From: Streptomyces sp. NBC_01260
GTDB lineage: Bacteria; Actinomycetota; Actinomycetes; Streptomycetales; Streptomycetaceae
DNA length: 64,000 nucleotides
Direction of reading: 5' to 3'
Assembly (NCBI RefSeq): GCF_036226405.1
Contig: NZ_CP108464.1
Span: forward strand, 7,006,001-7,070,000
Part shown: positions 46,292 through 55,153 of the stretch, piece by piece
Layout: each line of letters begins with the position of its first letter
Numbering within the stretch: the first letter of the stretch is position 1
Notes under the pieces: model-generated
What the model saw: only the letters and a program-made list of their open reading frames with translations
Database searches by the model: none
What the model was told of the DNA's origin: nothing
Made by a program: the position numbers and the translations under genes

Positions 46292-47080
46292 ATGACCACG
46301 GACACCGAGAACATCTGCCGCCGCCTCGTCGGCCGCACCGCCGTCATCACCGGCGCCGCCAGCGGCATCGGCCTCGCCACCGCCCACCGGCTCGCCTCCG
46401 AGGGCGCGCGTGTGGTCTGCGGCGACATCGACGAGACCGCGGGCAAGGCGGCCGCCGAAGCGGTCGGCGGCACCTTCGTACGCGTCGACGTGACCGATCC
46501 CGGACAGGTCGAGGCCCTGTTCAAGGCGGCGCACGACACCTACGGCTCCGTCGACATCGCCTTCAACAACGCCGGCATCTCGCCGCCCGACGACGACTCC
46601 ATCCTCACCACGGGCCTGGAGGCCTGGAAACGCGTCCAGGACGTCAACCTCACCTCCGTCTACCTGTGCTGCAAGGCGGCCCTGCCCTACATGCGGCGCC
46701 AGGGACGGGGCTCGATCATCAACACCGCCTCGTTCGTGGCCAGGATGGGCGCGGCGACCTCGCAGATCTCGTACACCGCCTCCAAGGGCGGGGTGCTCGC
46801 GATGTCCCGGGAACTGGGCGTCCAGTTCGCCCGCGAGGGGATCCGGGTCAACGCGCTGTGCCCGGGGCCGGTCAACACCCCGCTGCTCCGGGAGCTGTTC
46901 GCCAAGGACCCTGAGCGCGCGGCCCGCAGGCTGGTGCACATCCCGCTCGGCCGGTTCGCCGAGGCGACCGAGATCGCGGCCGCCGTCGCCTTCCTGGCGA
47001 GCGACGACTCCTCCTTCGTCAACGCCACCGACTTCCTCGTCGACGGCGGCATCTCCGGCGCCTACGTCACCCCCCTGTAG
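46292..47080 (+). CDS. Short-chain dehydrogenase/reductase of the glnA4 cluster
   Basis: 262-aa SDR. NAD(P) motif TGAASGIGLA near residue 20, NNAG near residue 92, catalytic Ser, then Tyr-x3-Lys in SYTASKGG near residue 161-165. ATG at 46292, six bases after the aldehyde dehydrogenase, so same transcript. In a gamma-glutamylethanolamide route an alcohol dehydrogenase is needed before the aldehyde dehydrogenase, which this enzyme could supply; inferred from order only. Confidence 0.92.
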   Translation: MTTDTENICRRLVGRTAVITGAASGIGLATAHRLASEGARVVCGDIDETAGKAAAEAVGGTFVRVDVTDPGQVEALFKAAHDTYGSVDIAFNNAGISPPDDDSILTTGLEAWKRVQDVNLTSVYLCCKAALPYMRRQGRGSIINTASFVARMGAATSQISYTASKGGVLAMSRELGVQFAREGIRVNALCPGPVNTPLLRELFAKDPERAARRLVHIPLGRFAEATEIAAAVAFLASDDSSFVNATDFLVDGGISGAYVTPL

Positions 47081-47120
47081 GGGCGGGCGGCCCTTCCAGG
47101 GCACGGCCTGGAATGGGGCG

Positions 47121-47974
47121 ATGAGCAACGCGACACCGCCCGGCCGGTATCCGGACACGGCCGCACCGGGCAACGAGCGGTGGTGGGACGGCACGGCGTG
47201 GACCGCCCACACCGGCCCTTACGCTCCCGCGACACAGCAGTCGGGCCCCGTGCAGCCCGCTGCCCCCGCCGGGCCCGGCGGGGGCGGAAGCGGAAGCGGA
47301 AGCGGCCGGATCATCGCACTGGTGGTGGCCGGTGCGGTGGTCGTCGGTGCGGCGGTGACCGGAGCCGTACTGCTCGGCAGGGACGACGGCGGAAAGCGGC
47401 CGCAGGCCCGGTCGAGCAGCGCCGCGCCGCCGCCCGCGGCCACCGGTACCGACGGCACGCCCGACGACAGCCCCTCGCCGGACGACGGCGACCCCACGGT
47501 GCTCGTCGACCAGCTCAACGGCATCACCCTGCCGATCCCCGACGGCTGGGAGAAGCCCGACAGCACCGTGGAGCAGATGCTCACGATGCGCACCACCGGC
47601 TCCGCCGAGAAGCTCGCCAAGGACGACATAGCAGGAGTCGCGAAGGGCGCGTACGGGGAGAACGCCGTCGGTACCCGTATCCACGGCGGCGTCACGTCCC
47701 ACAAGCAGATCGCCGCCGCCTCGGTGAGCGTGGCCGGGGCACCGGATACCAAGTGCGCTGGCGGGTCGTCACCGGCAAGGGCCCCGGCGGCTACGTGCAG
47801 TCGCTCGTCTTCCCCTCGACCGTCGGCAGCGAGTCGCTCGTCGTCGTGTGCCACGCCTTCGACGCCGGCCCCGACGGGCCCCCGCTCTCCCTCATGGACA
47901 CCCTCGCCAAGGGCATCCGGCCGATCGGCGACAGCGAGACGAGCGGCGGCGTCGGCAGCTCGGTCGCCCCCTGA
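47121..47974 (+). pseudogene. DUF2510-type membrane protein with a frameshift
   Basis: N-terminal DUF2510-like segment (PPGRYPDTAAPGNERWWDGTAWTAHTGPY, ending in the typical W-x-W block), then one membrane helix at about 65-86 and an extracytoplasmic domain. At about 47739-47747 the coding frame breaks: frame one ends in VAGAPDTKC while the expected continuation GYQVRWRVVTGKGPGGYVQSLVFPS is read in another frame to the stop at 47974. One missing base (GCACCGGA for GCACCGGGA) would restore it. Either a real inactivating or phase-varied change, or a sequencing error. Function unknown. Confidence 0.72.
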
Positions 47975-47992
47975 CGCCGGCCGCCGGTCCGC

Positions 47993-49195
47993 TCAGAGGA
48001 AGGTGCGGCCCTCGCCCCGGTACGTCGGTACCGTCGCCGTCACCCGGTCCCCCTCGATGAGCTGCAACTCGTCGAACCGCTCGCACAGCTCGCCGGCCTT
48101 CGCGTGCCGGAACCACACCTTGTCGCCGATCAGCAGATCGTCCGCCGGGGCGCCGAGCAGCGGGGTCTGCACCTCACCGGGTCCCTCCTGCGGGTCGTAA
48201 CGCAGCCCCTCCGGCAGGTACGGGACCGGCAGCCGGTCCGGACCGGCCGCACCGGACGCCGGGTAGCCGCCACCGAGCACCGTCACCACGCCCACCCCGG
48301 GGCGGCGCACCACCGGCTGAGCGAACAGGGCCGCCGGACGGGCCGTGAACGAGGTGTAGTTGTCGAACAGCCGCGGTACGTAGAGCCCCGAACCGGCCGC
48401 GATCTCCGTCACCGCGTGCTCCGCGGCGGTGTGCTGCACGCTGCCGGTGCCGCCGCCGTTCACGAACTCCAGGTCCGGCGCCACCGCCCGTACCGCCCGC
48501 ACCACCTCGGCCCGCCGGGCCGCCAGTTCCCGGCGCCCCGCGGCCTGCATCAGCCGGATCGCCCGGGAGCGCAGCGGCCGCCCCGCGACCGAGTCGCCGA
48601 CCCCGGCGATATGGCCCTCGTACGCCATCAGCCCCACCAGCCGGAAGCCGGGCCTGCGGGCCACGGACCGTGCCAGCTCGGCCAGCTGGGCGGGGGAGCG
48701 CAGCGGCGAACGCAGCGCCCCGATCCTGACCCTGCCGCCGAGCATCCGCAGCGAGGTGTCCAGCTCCAGACAGACCCGGATCTCCTCGGTGCCCCCGGCG
48801 CGCGCCGCGTCGATCAGCTCCAGCTGCGCGTGGTCGTCCACCATCACCGTCACGGCGGCGGCCAGTTTCGGGTCTGCGGCGAGTTCCGCGAAGGCCGACC
48901 GGTCGGCCGACGGGTAGGCCAGCAGCACGTCCTCGAATCCGGCCCGCGCCAGCCAGAGCGACTCCGCCAGCGTGAACGACATGATCCCGGCGAAACCGGG
49001 CCGTGCGAGCACCCGCTCCAAAAGGGCGCGGCAGCGCACCGATTTGCTCGCGACCCGGATCGGCTTCCCCGCCGCACGGCGGACCAGGTCGTCGGCGTTG
49101 GCGTCGAACGCCTCCAGATCGACGACGGCGATCGGGGCATCGAGATGGGCGGTGGCCCGGTTGTAGCGGGTCCGGTCAGCGGCGCGGGCAGTCAT
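47993..49195 (-). CDS. PLP-dependent alanine racemase-fold enzyme, D-serine deaminase/amino-acid lyase like
   Basis: 400-aa fold-type III PLP protein. The PLP lysine lies in RVASKSVRC near residue 53; GGGTGSVQHT and LGGGYPAS are phosphate-binding or substrate loops, and the C-terminal KVWFRHAKAGELCERFDEL region resembles the metal-binding part of D-serine deaminase/D-threonine aldolase relatives. ATG at 49195; a longer upstream frame is rejected. It ends 18 bases from the convergent frameshifted gene. Substrate not determined. Confidence 0.85.
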   Translation of the reverse strand: MTARAADRTRYNRATAHLDAPIAVVDLEAFDANADDLVRRAAGKPIRVASKSVRCRALLERVLARPGFAGIMSFTLAESLWLARAGFEDVLLAYPSADRSAFAELAADPKLAAAVTVMVDDHAQLELIDAARAGGTEEIRVCLELDTSLRMLGGRVRIGALRSPLRSPAQLAELARSVARRPGFRLVGLMAYEGHIAGVGDSVAGRPLRSRAIRLMQAAGRRELAARRAEVVRAVRAVAPDLEFVNGGGTGSVQHTAAEHAVTEIAAGSGLYVPRLFDNYTSFTARPAALFAQPVVRRPGVGVVTVLGGGYPASGAAGPDRLPVPYLPEGLRYDPQEGPGEVQTPLLGAPADDLLIGDKVWFRHAKAGELCERFDELQLIEGDRVTATVPTYRGEGRTFL

Positions 49196-49378
49196 GGCCG
49201 CAGCTTGCCAGACACCTGTACCGCTGGGTAGGGGGATGATCTGCGCAGATCGGTCCGGGGCTCGGCGGCCCGCTCCCATCCGGGGCGCCCCAGCCCGTAG
49301 AGTGACGGTCACGCGGCGAGCAACGAGCCTGCCTGTGGCTGCGATCCGCGTGCGGTACAAAACGGACCAGGGGGGCGG

Positions 49379-50560
49379 ATGGGTACCGAGGCGCAGCGCG
49401 CTCCTGTTCCGCCACGCCCGACCAACCCGCCGGACTGCCGGGTATCCACGCCTCCCGGACCTGCCGCACACGCGTCCGAGCCGCCCGCCGCGGAGCCGGC
49501 CGCGACAAAGGCGCCCCCGGTGGAGCCGCCCGCCGCGGAGGCCACCGCCCGGCTCCGCCCCGTGCCACCCGTGCCACCCGCCCCGCCGCACCCGTCAGGG
49601 ACCCCCGCCGCTCCGGCCTTCCCGCCGCGCCCCGGAACGCCGCCCGCGGCGACCCGGCGCCGCCCGGTGGGCGCCGTGGACCTCGGCGCACCGCCCTCGT
49701 GGCCCGGCGGCCCCGCCGCTCCGCCCGCCTACCGGCCACCGCACAGCCACCCCCCGGCCGAGACACCGGCCGAGACCACCACCAGGCTCCGACCCGTGCG
49801 GACCCGGCACCCCTTCAGGACCGCGGCCGCCGCCGTCTGCGTCGTGCTCGGGCTCGGGCTGATCGGCGGGGCCGCCACCGGCAGCTGGCTGATCAGCGAC
49901 TCCTCGGCCGATCCGGCGGCCCACAGCACCTACACGGTGGGCCGAGCCGCCTGGCACAGCGTGCCCGTGGACACCCTCTTCCCGCGCACCCTCATGGGGG
50001 ACGGCGCGGGACCGGGCGGCTCCGACCGGGTCTGGACCAGGCTCGCCGTCGCCCCGGACAGCGGCTGCACGACCGCGCTCGACCCGCTGCTGCTCAAGAC
50101 GCTGCGCCCGGCCGGCTGCGCCCGGCTGCTGCGCGCCACCTACGCGGACGCGACGTCCAGCAGCGTCACCACGGTCGGACTGCTCTTCACCGAGGGGGAC
50201 ACCGATGCCATGCGGGCGCTGAGCACCCGGTTCACCGATGAGCACCTCGACGGGCGCTCCGACCTGATGCCCCGCGCGTATCCCGTCAAGAACAGCCCCG
50301 CCGCGGGATTCGGCGACAGGCAGCGCGCCAGCTGGACCGTGCACGTACTGGCCGAGGTGCCCGTCGTGGTGTTCGCGGTCTCCGGCTTCGCCGACGGGCG
50401 GACGGTCACCGCACCGCAGCCCGCCGCCAAGGCCATGGCCCCGAACGCCACGACCGCCGCCGCCCAGGCCGGGCTCGGCCACGAGGCCAAGGGGCTGGCC
50501 GACCGGGTCGAGCGCGGTCTGCGCAGGACCGTCACCGACCTCACGCAGAAGCCGGAGTGA
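49379..50560 (+). CDS. Proline-rich single-pass membrane protein
   Basis: 393-aa protein. The first 140 residues are disordered, rich in Pro/Ala with TARLRPV and TTRLRPV repeats. A membrane helix follows at about 148-172 (FRTAAAAVCVVLGLGLIGGAATGSWL), then an extracytoplasmic domain with paired cysteines (GCTTALDP..., GCARLLRA). ATG at 49379. The stop overlaps the mycosin-like protease start, so the two are translationally coupled and may function together. No named family recognised. Confidence 0.8.
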   Translation: MGTEAQRAPVPPRPTNPPDCRVSTPPGPAAHASEPPAAEPAATKAPPVEPPAAEATARLRPVPPVPPAPPHPSGTPAAPAFPPRPGTPPAATRRRPVGAVDLGAPPSWPGGPAAPPAYRPPHSHPPAETPAETTTRLRPVRTRHPFRTAAAAVCVVLGLGLIGGAATGSWLISDSSADPAAHSTYTVGRAAWHSVPVDTLFPRTLMGDGAGPGGSDRVWTRLAVAPDSGCTTALDPLLLKTLRPAGCARLLRATYADATSSSVTTVGLLFTEGDTDAMRALSTRFTDEHLDGRSDLMPRAYPVKNSPAAGFGDRQRASWTVHVLAEVPVVVFAVSGFADGRTVTAPQPAAKAMAPNATTAAAQAGLGHEAKGLADRVERGLRRTVTDLTQKPE

Positions 50561-51771
50561 CCCGAGTGACCGGAGCGACCCGCCGGGCCCGCCACCGCCG
50601 CGTCATCGGCGCGGTCTGCGCCGTCACCGCGTTCGCGCTGCTGCCCGCGTCACCGGCGCGGGCGGACACCATCCGGGCCCAGCAGTGGGGCCTGGACGCG
50701 CTCCACACCGACCGGGCCTGGCAGACCACCCGGGGCAAGGGGATCACCGTCGCCGTCGTCGACACCGGGGTGGACGGCAGCCTGCCCGATCTGGCGGGCC
50801 AGGTCCTGCCCGGCAAGGACATGATCGGCTTCGGCGCCGGACGCGGCGACCGGTCGTGGGCACGGCACGGCACCGCGATGGCCGGGATCATCGCGGGCCG
50901 GGGCCACGGGGCCGACAACGCAGACGGGGTGCTCGGCATCGCACCGCAGGCGAAGATCCTCCCGGTCCGGGTCATCCTGGAGGCGACCGACCCGTCCCGC
51001 GCCAAGGCCCGCAAGTCTCGCGGCACGGCCCTCGCCGACGGCATCCGCTGGGCCGCCGACCACGGCGCCGACGTCATCAACCTCTCCCTGGGCGACGACA
51101 GCGAATCCGCCCACCCGGAGCCCGGTGAGGACGCCGCCGTCCAGTACGCGCTGAAGAAGGGCGCGGTCGTCGTCGCTTCGTCCGGTAACGGGGGCGAGAA
51201 GGGCGACCACATCTCGTACCCGGCCGCCTACCCCGGAGTGATCGCGGTCGCCGCCGTCGACCGGTACGGCACACACGCTTCGTTCTCCACCCGCCGCTGG
51301 TACGCCGCCGTGAGCGCCCCCGGGGTCGACATCGTCGTCCCCGCCCCCGACCGGCAGTACTACGTGGAGTGGGGCACCTCGGCAGCCTCCGCGTTCGTCT
51401 CCGGCGCGGTCGCGCTGGTCCGAGCCGCCCACCCCGGTCTCCCGCCCGCTCAGATCAAGAAGCTCCTCACGGACACCGCGCGCAGCTCCCCGTCGGGCGG
51501 CAGGGACGACGCCCGGGGCTACGGCATCGTCGACCCGGCGGCGGCCATCAAGGCGGGCGGCAGGCTCCGCCCCGCCGGCCTGCGCTCGGACTCCACCGCG
51601 GCCGGCTACCGCAAGCAGTACTTCGGCCCCGGCCCCACCCCGCCCCGCGAGGACGACGGCCCCGCGGGCTGGCTCGCCCCGACGGCGGGCGGCCTCGGCG
51701 CACTCCTGCTCGCGCTGGCCGTGGTGCTGTGGCGCGGCCGCAACGGCCGGGCGCTGTTCCCGCGCCGCTGA
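50557..51771 (+). CDS. Mycosin-like S8 subtilisin protease, membrane anchored
   Basis: 404-aa secreted serine protease. Signal peptide ends near ARAD (residue 36). The catalytic triad is readable: Asp in VAVVDTGVDG, His in WARHGTAMAGIIAG, Ser in EWGTSAASAFVSG. A C-terminal membrane helix (WLAPTAGGLGALLLALAVVLW) gives the mycosin (MycP) layout of type VII secretion. No other ESX genes are nearby. GTG 50557 overlaps the previous stop by four bases; GTG 50566 is possible. Its partner is likely the upstream proline-rich protein. Confidence 0.92.
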   Translation: MTRVTGATRRARHRRVIGAVCAVTAFALLPASPARADTIRAQQWGLDALHTDRAWQTTRGKGITVAVVDTGVDGSLPDLAGQVLPGKDMIGFGAGRGDRSWARHGTAMAGIIAGRGHGADNADGVLGIAPQAKILPVRVILEATDPSRAKARKSRGTALADGIRWAADHGADVINLSLGDDSESAHPEPGEDAAVQYALKKGAVVVASSGNGGEKGDHISYPAAYPGVIAVAAVDRYGTHASFSTRRWYAAVSAPGVDIVVPAPDRQYYVEWGTSAASAFVSGAVALVRAAHPGLPPAQIKKLLTDTARSSPSGGRDDARGYGIVDPAAAIKAGGRLRPAGLRSDSTAAGYRKQYFGPGPTPPREDDGPAGWLAPTAGGLGALLLALAVVLWRGRNGRALFPRR

Positions 51772-51871
51772 CGCGGACCCCTGCAAACGAAAGAGCCTGG
51801 GAACCGCAGCCGGAACCGGCCGGGTCCGACCTGTCGGCCGCACGAGAACGACCAGGTACTACGCTCGCCCT

Positions 51872-52648
51872 GTGGCGCAGAAGAACATTCCGGACCCCGG
51901 ATACTCCGACGACGACGGCACGGCCGACCCCGCCCTGACCGCGGCCCTGGCCGCCTGGGCCGAGAACCGCAAGGCCGTCGGCCCGGTTCTCGAAGCGCTC
52001 AGGGGGGCCCGTCTGCTGGTCCCCGTGGTGGCCGTCCTCGGTGAACTGGAGAAGGACGACGAGGCGAGCCGCGCAGCGTCCGGCACGGGTGGTGACGGGA
52101 GACGGGGGGGCGGGCTGCGCCGGGAGAAGACGAGCGATATGGCCGTCCCCACCCTCCAGGCAGGCGACCGTCGTGCGCTGCCCGCCTTCACCTCCACCGC
52201 CTCGCTGGCCCGCTGGGACCCGCAGGCCCGCCCCGTCGCCGTACCCCTGCACCAGGCACTTCAGGCCGCCGTGCACGAGAAGGCGGACACGGTGGTGCTC
52301 GACCTCGCCGGTCCGGTGGCCTTCGAGGTGACCGGCTCCGCGCTGCTGGCCCTCGCCGAGGGCCGTACCAGCGCCGACCCGCTGGACGACCCCGCCGTCA
52401 CCTCGGCGGTACGGGACGCCGTCGCCGCCGAACCCGCGGTGCTCCGCGCCCACCTCGGTCCGGGCCGTGCCGACGGCACCCTGGCCCTGGTGCTGGCGGC
52501 GGACGCCGACGCCGCCGAGGCGGCGGGCCGGGTCGCGCAGTCGCTGGCGGCCAGTGAGGTGCTGCGGGCCCGGCTGGTCCGCGGCCTGGACCTGGCGCTG
52601 CTCCCGGCCGACGCGAACGCACCGGGTGACGCCCTTTTCACGCGCTGA
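51872..52648 (+). CDS. SseB-domain protein
   Basis: 258-aa soluble protein with an N-terminal SseB-like domain (LTAALAAWAENRKAVGPVLEALRGARLLVPVVA and LPAFTSTASLARWDPQARPVAVPLHQAL) and a second alpha/beta half. A charged Gly/Arg-rich loop sits at about residues 70-86. GTG at 51872 after a weak ribosome site. Function unknown; such proteins are common just upstream of infC in Streptomyces. A shared terminator separates it from the convergent DUF1844 gene. Confidence 0.82.
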   Translation: MAQKNIPDPGYSDDDGTADPALTAALAAWAENRKAVGPVLEALRGARLLVPVVAVLGELEKDDEASRAASGTGGDGRRGGGLRREKTSDMAVPTLQAGDRRALPAFTSTASLARWDPQARPVAVPLHQALQAAVHEKADTVVLDLAGPVAFEVTGSALLALAEGRTSADPLDDPAVTSAVRDAVAAEPAVLRAHLGPGRADGTLALVLAADADAAEAAGRVAQSLAASEVLRARLVRGLDLALLPADANAPGDALFTR

Positions 52649-52700
52649 TCACCCCACTGGCCCGACGCGCACCAAGGCCTCGGAGAACCTGAACGCCCTC

Positions 52701-52742
52701 ACGCCGTGAGCCCCCGCCCGAACGGGCGGGGGCTCACGGCGT
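52701..52742. terminator. Bidirectional terminator between SseB and DUF1844 genes
   Basis: Perfect 19-bp stem (52701-52719 and 52724-52742) with a 4-base loop between convergent genes. Confidence 0.92.
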
Positions 52743-52766
52743 CAAGAGGGAGAGGGGAGGGGCGGC

Positions 52767-53129
52767 TCAGCCGAAGACCGGTCCGGTGTACTTCTCACCG
52801 GGGCCCTGGCCCGGCTCGTCCGGTACGAGCGAGGCCTCGCGGAACGCCAGCTGCAGCGACTTCAGGCCGTCGCGCAGCGGTGCCGCGTGGAAGGAGCTGA
52901 TCTCGGTGGTGCTCGCGTCCAGCAGGCCTGCCAGTGCGTGGACCAGCTTGCGGGCCTCGTCGAGGTCCTTGTGCTCGTCGCCGTCCTCGGTCAGCCCGAG
53001 CTTCACGGCGGCGGCGCTCATCAGGTTGACCGCGACCGTCACGATCACCTCGACCGCCGGCACCTCCGCGATGTCGCGGGCCATTTCGTCGAAGCCGGGG
53101 GAATCAGTGGTGGGGGTCGCGTCGCTCAT
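52767..53129 (-). CDS. DUF1844 family protein
   Basis: 120-aa protein of the DUF1844 family: FDEMARDIAEVPAVEVIVTVAVNLMSAAAVKLGLTEDG and DLDEARKLVHALAGLLDA blocks. ATG at 53129 (MSDATPTTDSPG). Mostly helical, soluble, function unknown. It is divergent from infC, a conserved place for this family. Confidence 0.88.
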   Translation of the reverse strand: MSDATPTTDSPGFDEMARDIAEVPAVEVIVTVAVNLMSAAAVKLGLTEDGDEHKDLDEARKLVHALAGLLDASTTEISSFHAAPLRDGLKSLQLAFREASLVPDEPGQGPGEKYTGPVFG

Positions 53130-53189
53130 GCCCCATACGATAGGCCCAGGGCCCGGTGCCCTTTTCCCCGGGAGCCGCACCGCTGACCT

Positions 53190-53539
53190 CAGGAGTCACG
53201 GGCCCGTGCGCGAGGTTCGCACCACCCCGGGCGAGCTGCTAACCTTGTGTAACGACCGGCTGGGTACCTATGTGCTCGGCCCACAAGTGGAGGCTCCGAT
53301 CTCCCACCTGACCGTCCCCAGGACGGCGGGTCACCGGTCAGGTGGCGCCCATCGTTCCGTACGGACGATGGAGCCACTCGATGCGCCCCGCGGTTGACCG
53401 CGGCGGTGTTCCGGTTTTCCAGGAGCCCCGCCTGTGTCCCGTCCGGGGCATTTTTCTTGCCTCTGCACGGTTGGTCTGTCGAAACAGACGTTACGTGGCT
53501 GTCCGCCAGGCGGCCGCGTGGTGCTACCGAGGAGGATCC
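53190..53539 (+). promoter_or_regulatory. Structured leader of the infC-rpmI-rplT operon
   Basis: About 350 bases without a convincing separate gene. A TAACCT -10-like box (53240-53245) suggests the promoter. A composite hairpin follows: outer GTGGC/GCCAC (53342-53346, 53373-53377) enclosing the 53349-53371 stem. Then a rho-independent terminator: GCCCCG (53425-53430) and CGGGGC (53444-53449) followed by A and five T. The frame of infC is open through the last 200 bases. Layout suggests attenuation, as in L20/IF3-controlled operons of other bacteria; the controlling ligand is not known here. Confidence 0.6.
53425..53458 (+). terminator. Intrinsic terminator/attenuator in the infC leader
   Basis: 6-bp G/C stem (53425-53430 and 53444-53449) and a five-T run (53451-53455), about 80 bases before the start of infC. 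Confidence 0.6.
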
Positions 53540-54205
53540 ATCAGCGCCGAGCCCCGCATCAACGACCGGATTCGCGTACCCGAGGTGCGACTTGTCGGTC
53601 CCAGCGGCGAGCAGGTCGGGATTGTCCCGCTTGCCAAGGCCCTGGAACTTGCACAGGAGTACGACCTCGACCTGGTCGAGGTGGCGGCTACCGCCCGTCC
53701 GCCCGTGTGCAAGCTCATGGACTACGGGAAGTTCAAGTACGAGTCGGCCATGAAGGCCCGTGAGGCGCGCAAGAACCAGGCGCACACGGTCATCAAGGAG
53801 ATGAAGCTCCGGCCGAAGATCGACCCGCACGACTATGACACCAAGAAGGGTCACGTCGTCCGGTTCCTCAAGCAGGGCGACAAGGTCAAGATCACGATCA
53901 TGTTCCGTGGTCGTGAGCAGTCCCGCCCCGAGCTGGGCTTCCGACTGCTCCAGCGTCTCGCTTCGGACGTGGAGGAACTCGGCTTCATCGAGTCCAACCC
54001 GAAGCAGGACGGCCGGAACATGATCATGGTTCTTGGCCCGCACAAGAAGAAGACCGAAGCCATGGCCGAGGCCCGCGAGGCCCAGGCCGCCCGCAAGGCG
54101 GAGCGTCAGGGTTACACCCCGGACGCCGAGGCTGCGGACGAGGCTGCCGAGGCTCCGGCCGAAGCGTCCTCCGAGGCTCCGGCCGAGACACCCTCCGAGG
54201 CGTGA
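53540..54205 (+). CDS. infC: Translation initiation factor IF-3 (AUC start)
   Basis: 221-aa IF-3. The coding start is placed at ATC 53540, four bases after AGGAGG (53530-53535), giving [20 protein letters not shown]; no ATG, GTG or TTG lies in frame near this site. Non-AUG starts are a known feature of infC and underlie self-control by IF-3. N-domain, linker and C-domain (residues up to about 175) are complete; the remaining tail is Ala/Glu-rich, as in Streptomyces. First gene of the infC-rpmI-rplT operon. Confidence 0.95.
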   Translation: MSAEPRINDRIRVPEVRLVGPSGEQVGIVPLAKALELAQEYDLDLVEVAATARPPVCKLMDYGKFKYESAMKAREARKNQAHTVIKEMKLRPKIDPHDYDTKKGHVVRFLKQGDKVKITIMFRGREQSRPELGFRLLQRLASDVEELGFIESNPKQDGRNMIMVLGPHKKKTEAMAEAREAQAARKAERQGYTPDAEAADEAAEAPAEASSEAPAETPSEA

Positions 54206-54326
54206 CCTCCGGGGGCTGCCATCCAGGCGCCCCCGGGTCCTCCCGGAATCCCACCAAAGATCTGACGTCCCTGCAGCCCGGTGCCCGCACCGGGAGGGGC
54301 GCCACTGACGAGGAGAGAACGGCGCG

Positions 54327-54521
54327 ATGCCGAAGAACAAGACGCACAGCGGTGCCAGCAAGCGCTTCAAGATCACCGGCTCCGGCAAGGTGCTCCGAGA
54401 GAGGGCCGGCAAGCGCCACCTGCTCGAGCACAAGTCGTCCAAGAAGACCCGCTCGCTGACCGGCACGGTCGTCGTGGCTCCGGCCGACGCCAAGAAGATC
54501 AAGAAGCTTCTCGGCAAGTGA
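54327..54521 (+). CDS. rpmI: 50S ribosomal protein L35
   Basis: 64-aa basic ribosomal protein; [22 protein letters not shown] and [12 protein letters not shown] are the L35 signature. ATG at 54327 after GAGGAGAG. It lies between infC and rplT, the universal order. Confidence 0.98.
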   Translation: MPKNKTHSGASKRFKITGSGKVLRERAGKRHLLEHKSSKKTRSLTGTVVVAPADAKKIKKLLGK

Positions 54522-54628
54522 GGCCGTCGTCGCCGGTGAACCCGGGGACGCGCCCTCGATCAGACCGGGACCAATTCGTTTCCGGGCCGTGTGAGTACGA
54601 CCACGGCCCCGCTACAAGGAGTTAACAA

Positions 54629-55012
54629 GTGGCACGCGTCAAGCGGGCAGTCAACGCCCACAAGAAGCGCCGGGCAATTCTCGAGGCCGCCAGCGGTTAC
54701 CGCGGCCAGCGCTCGCGCCTGTACCGCAAGGCCAAGGAGCAGGTCACCCACTCCCTGGTCTACAACTACAACGACCGCAAGAAGCGCAAGGGCGACTTCC
54801 GTCGGCTGTGGATCCAGCGCATCAACGCCGCTGCCCGCCAGAACGGCATGACGTACAACCGTCTCATCCAGGGTCTGAACGCCGCCAACATCGAGGTGGA
54901 CCGCAAGATCCTGGCCGAGCTCGCGGTCAACGACGCCAACGCGTTCGCCGCCCTCGTCGAGGTGGCCCAGAAGGCCCTCCCGAGCGACGTCAACGCCCCG
55001 AAGGCCGCCTGA
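54629..55012 (+). CDS. rplT: 50S ribosomal protein L20
   Basis: 127-aa ribosomal protein that starts ribosome large-subunit assembly. [38 protein letters not shown] is the rRNA-binding N-terminal helix. GTG at 54629 after AAGGAG. In Bacillus L20 represses its own operon; whether that applies to this leader is not established. A terminator hairpin follows. Confidence 0.98.
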   Translation: MARVKRAVNAHKKRRAILEAASGYRGQRSRLYRKAKEQVTHSLVYNYNDRKKRKGDFRRLWIQRINAAARQNGMTYNRLIQGLNAANIEVDRKILAELAVNDANAFAALVEVAQKALPSDVNAPKAA

Positions 55013-55039
55013 TTCAGGGCCGCACTTCCTGGTTTTGAG

Positions 55040-55074
55040 CCGGACCCGCAGGCGCTCGCCGTCTGCGGGTCCGG
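55040..55074. terminator. Terminator after rplT
   Basis: Perfect 12-bp stem (55040-55051 and 55063-55074) with an 11-base loop, 28 bases after the stop. Confidence 0.8.
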
Positions 55075-55153
55075 TGCGTTGCACCCCGCGCACCCCCGTC
55101 CGGTGCGCCGCACGACCCGGACCTTCGTAACGCAGAGAGGCTCGCCGCCGACC

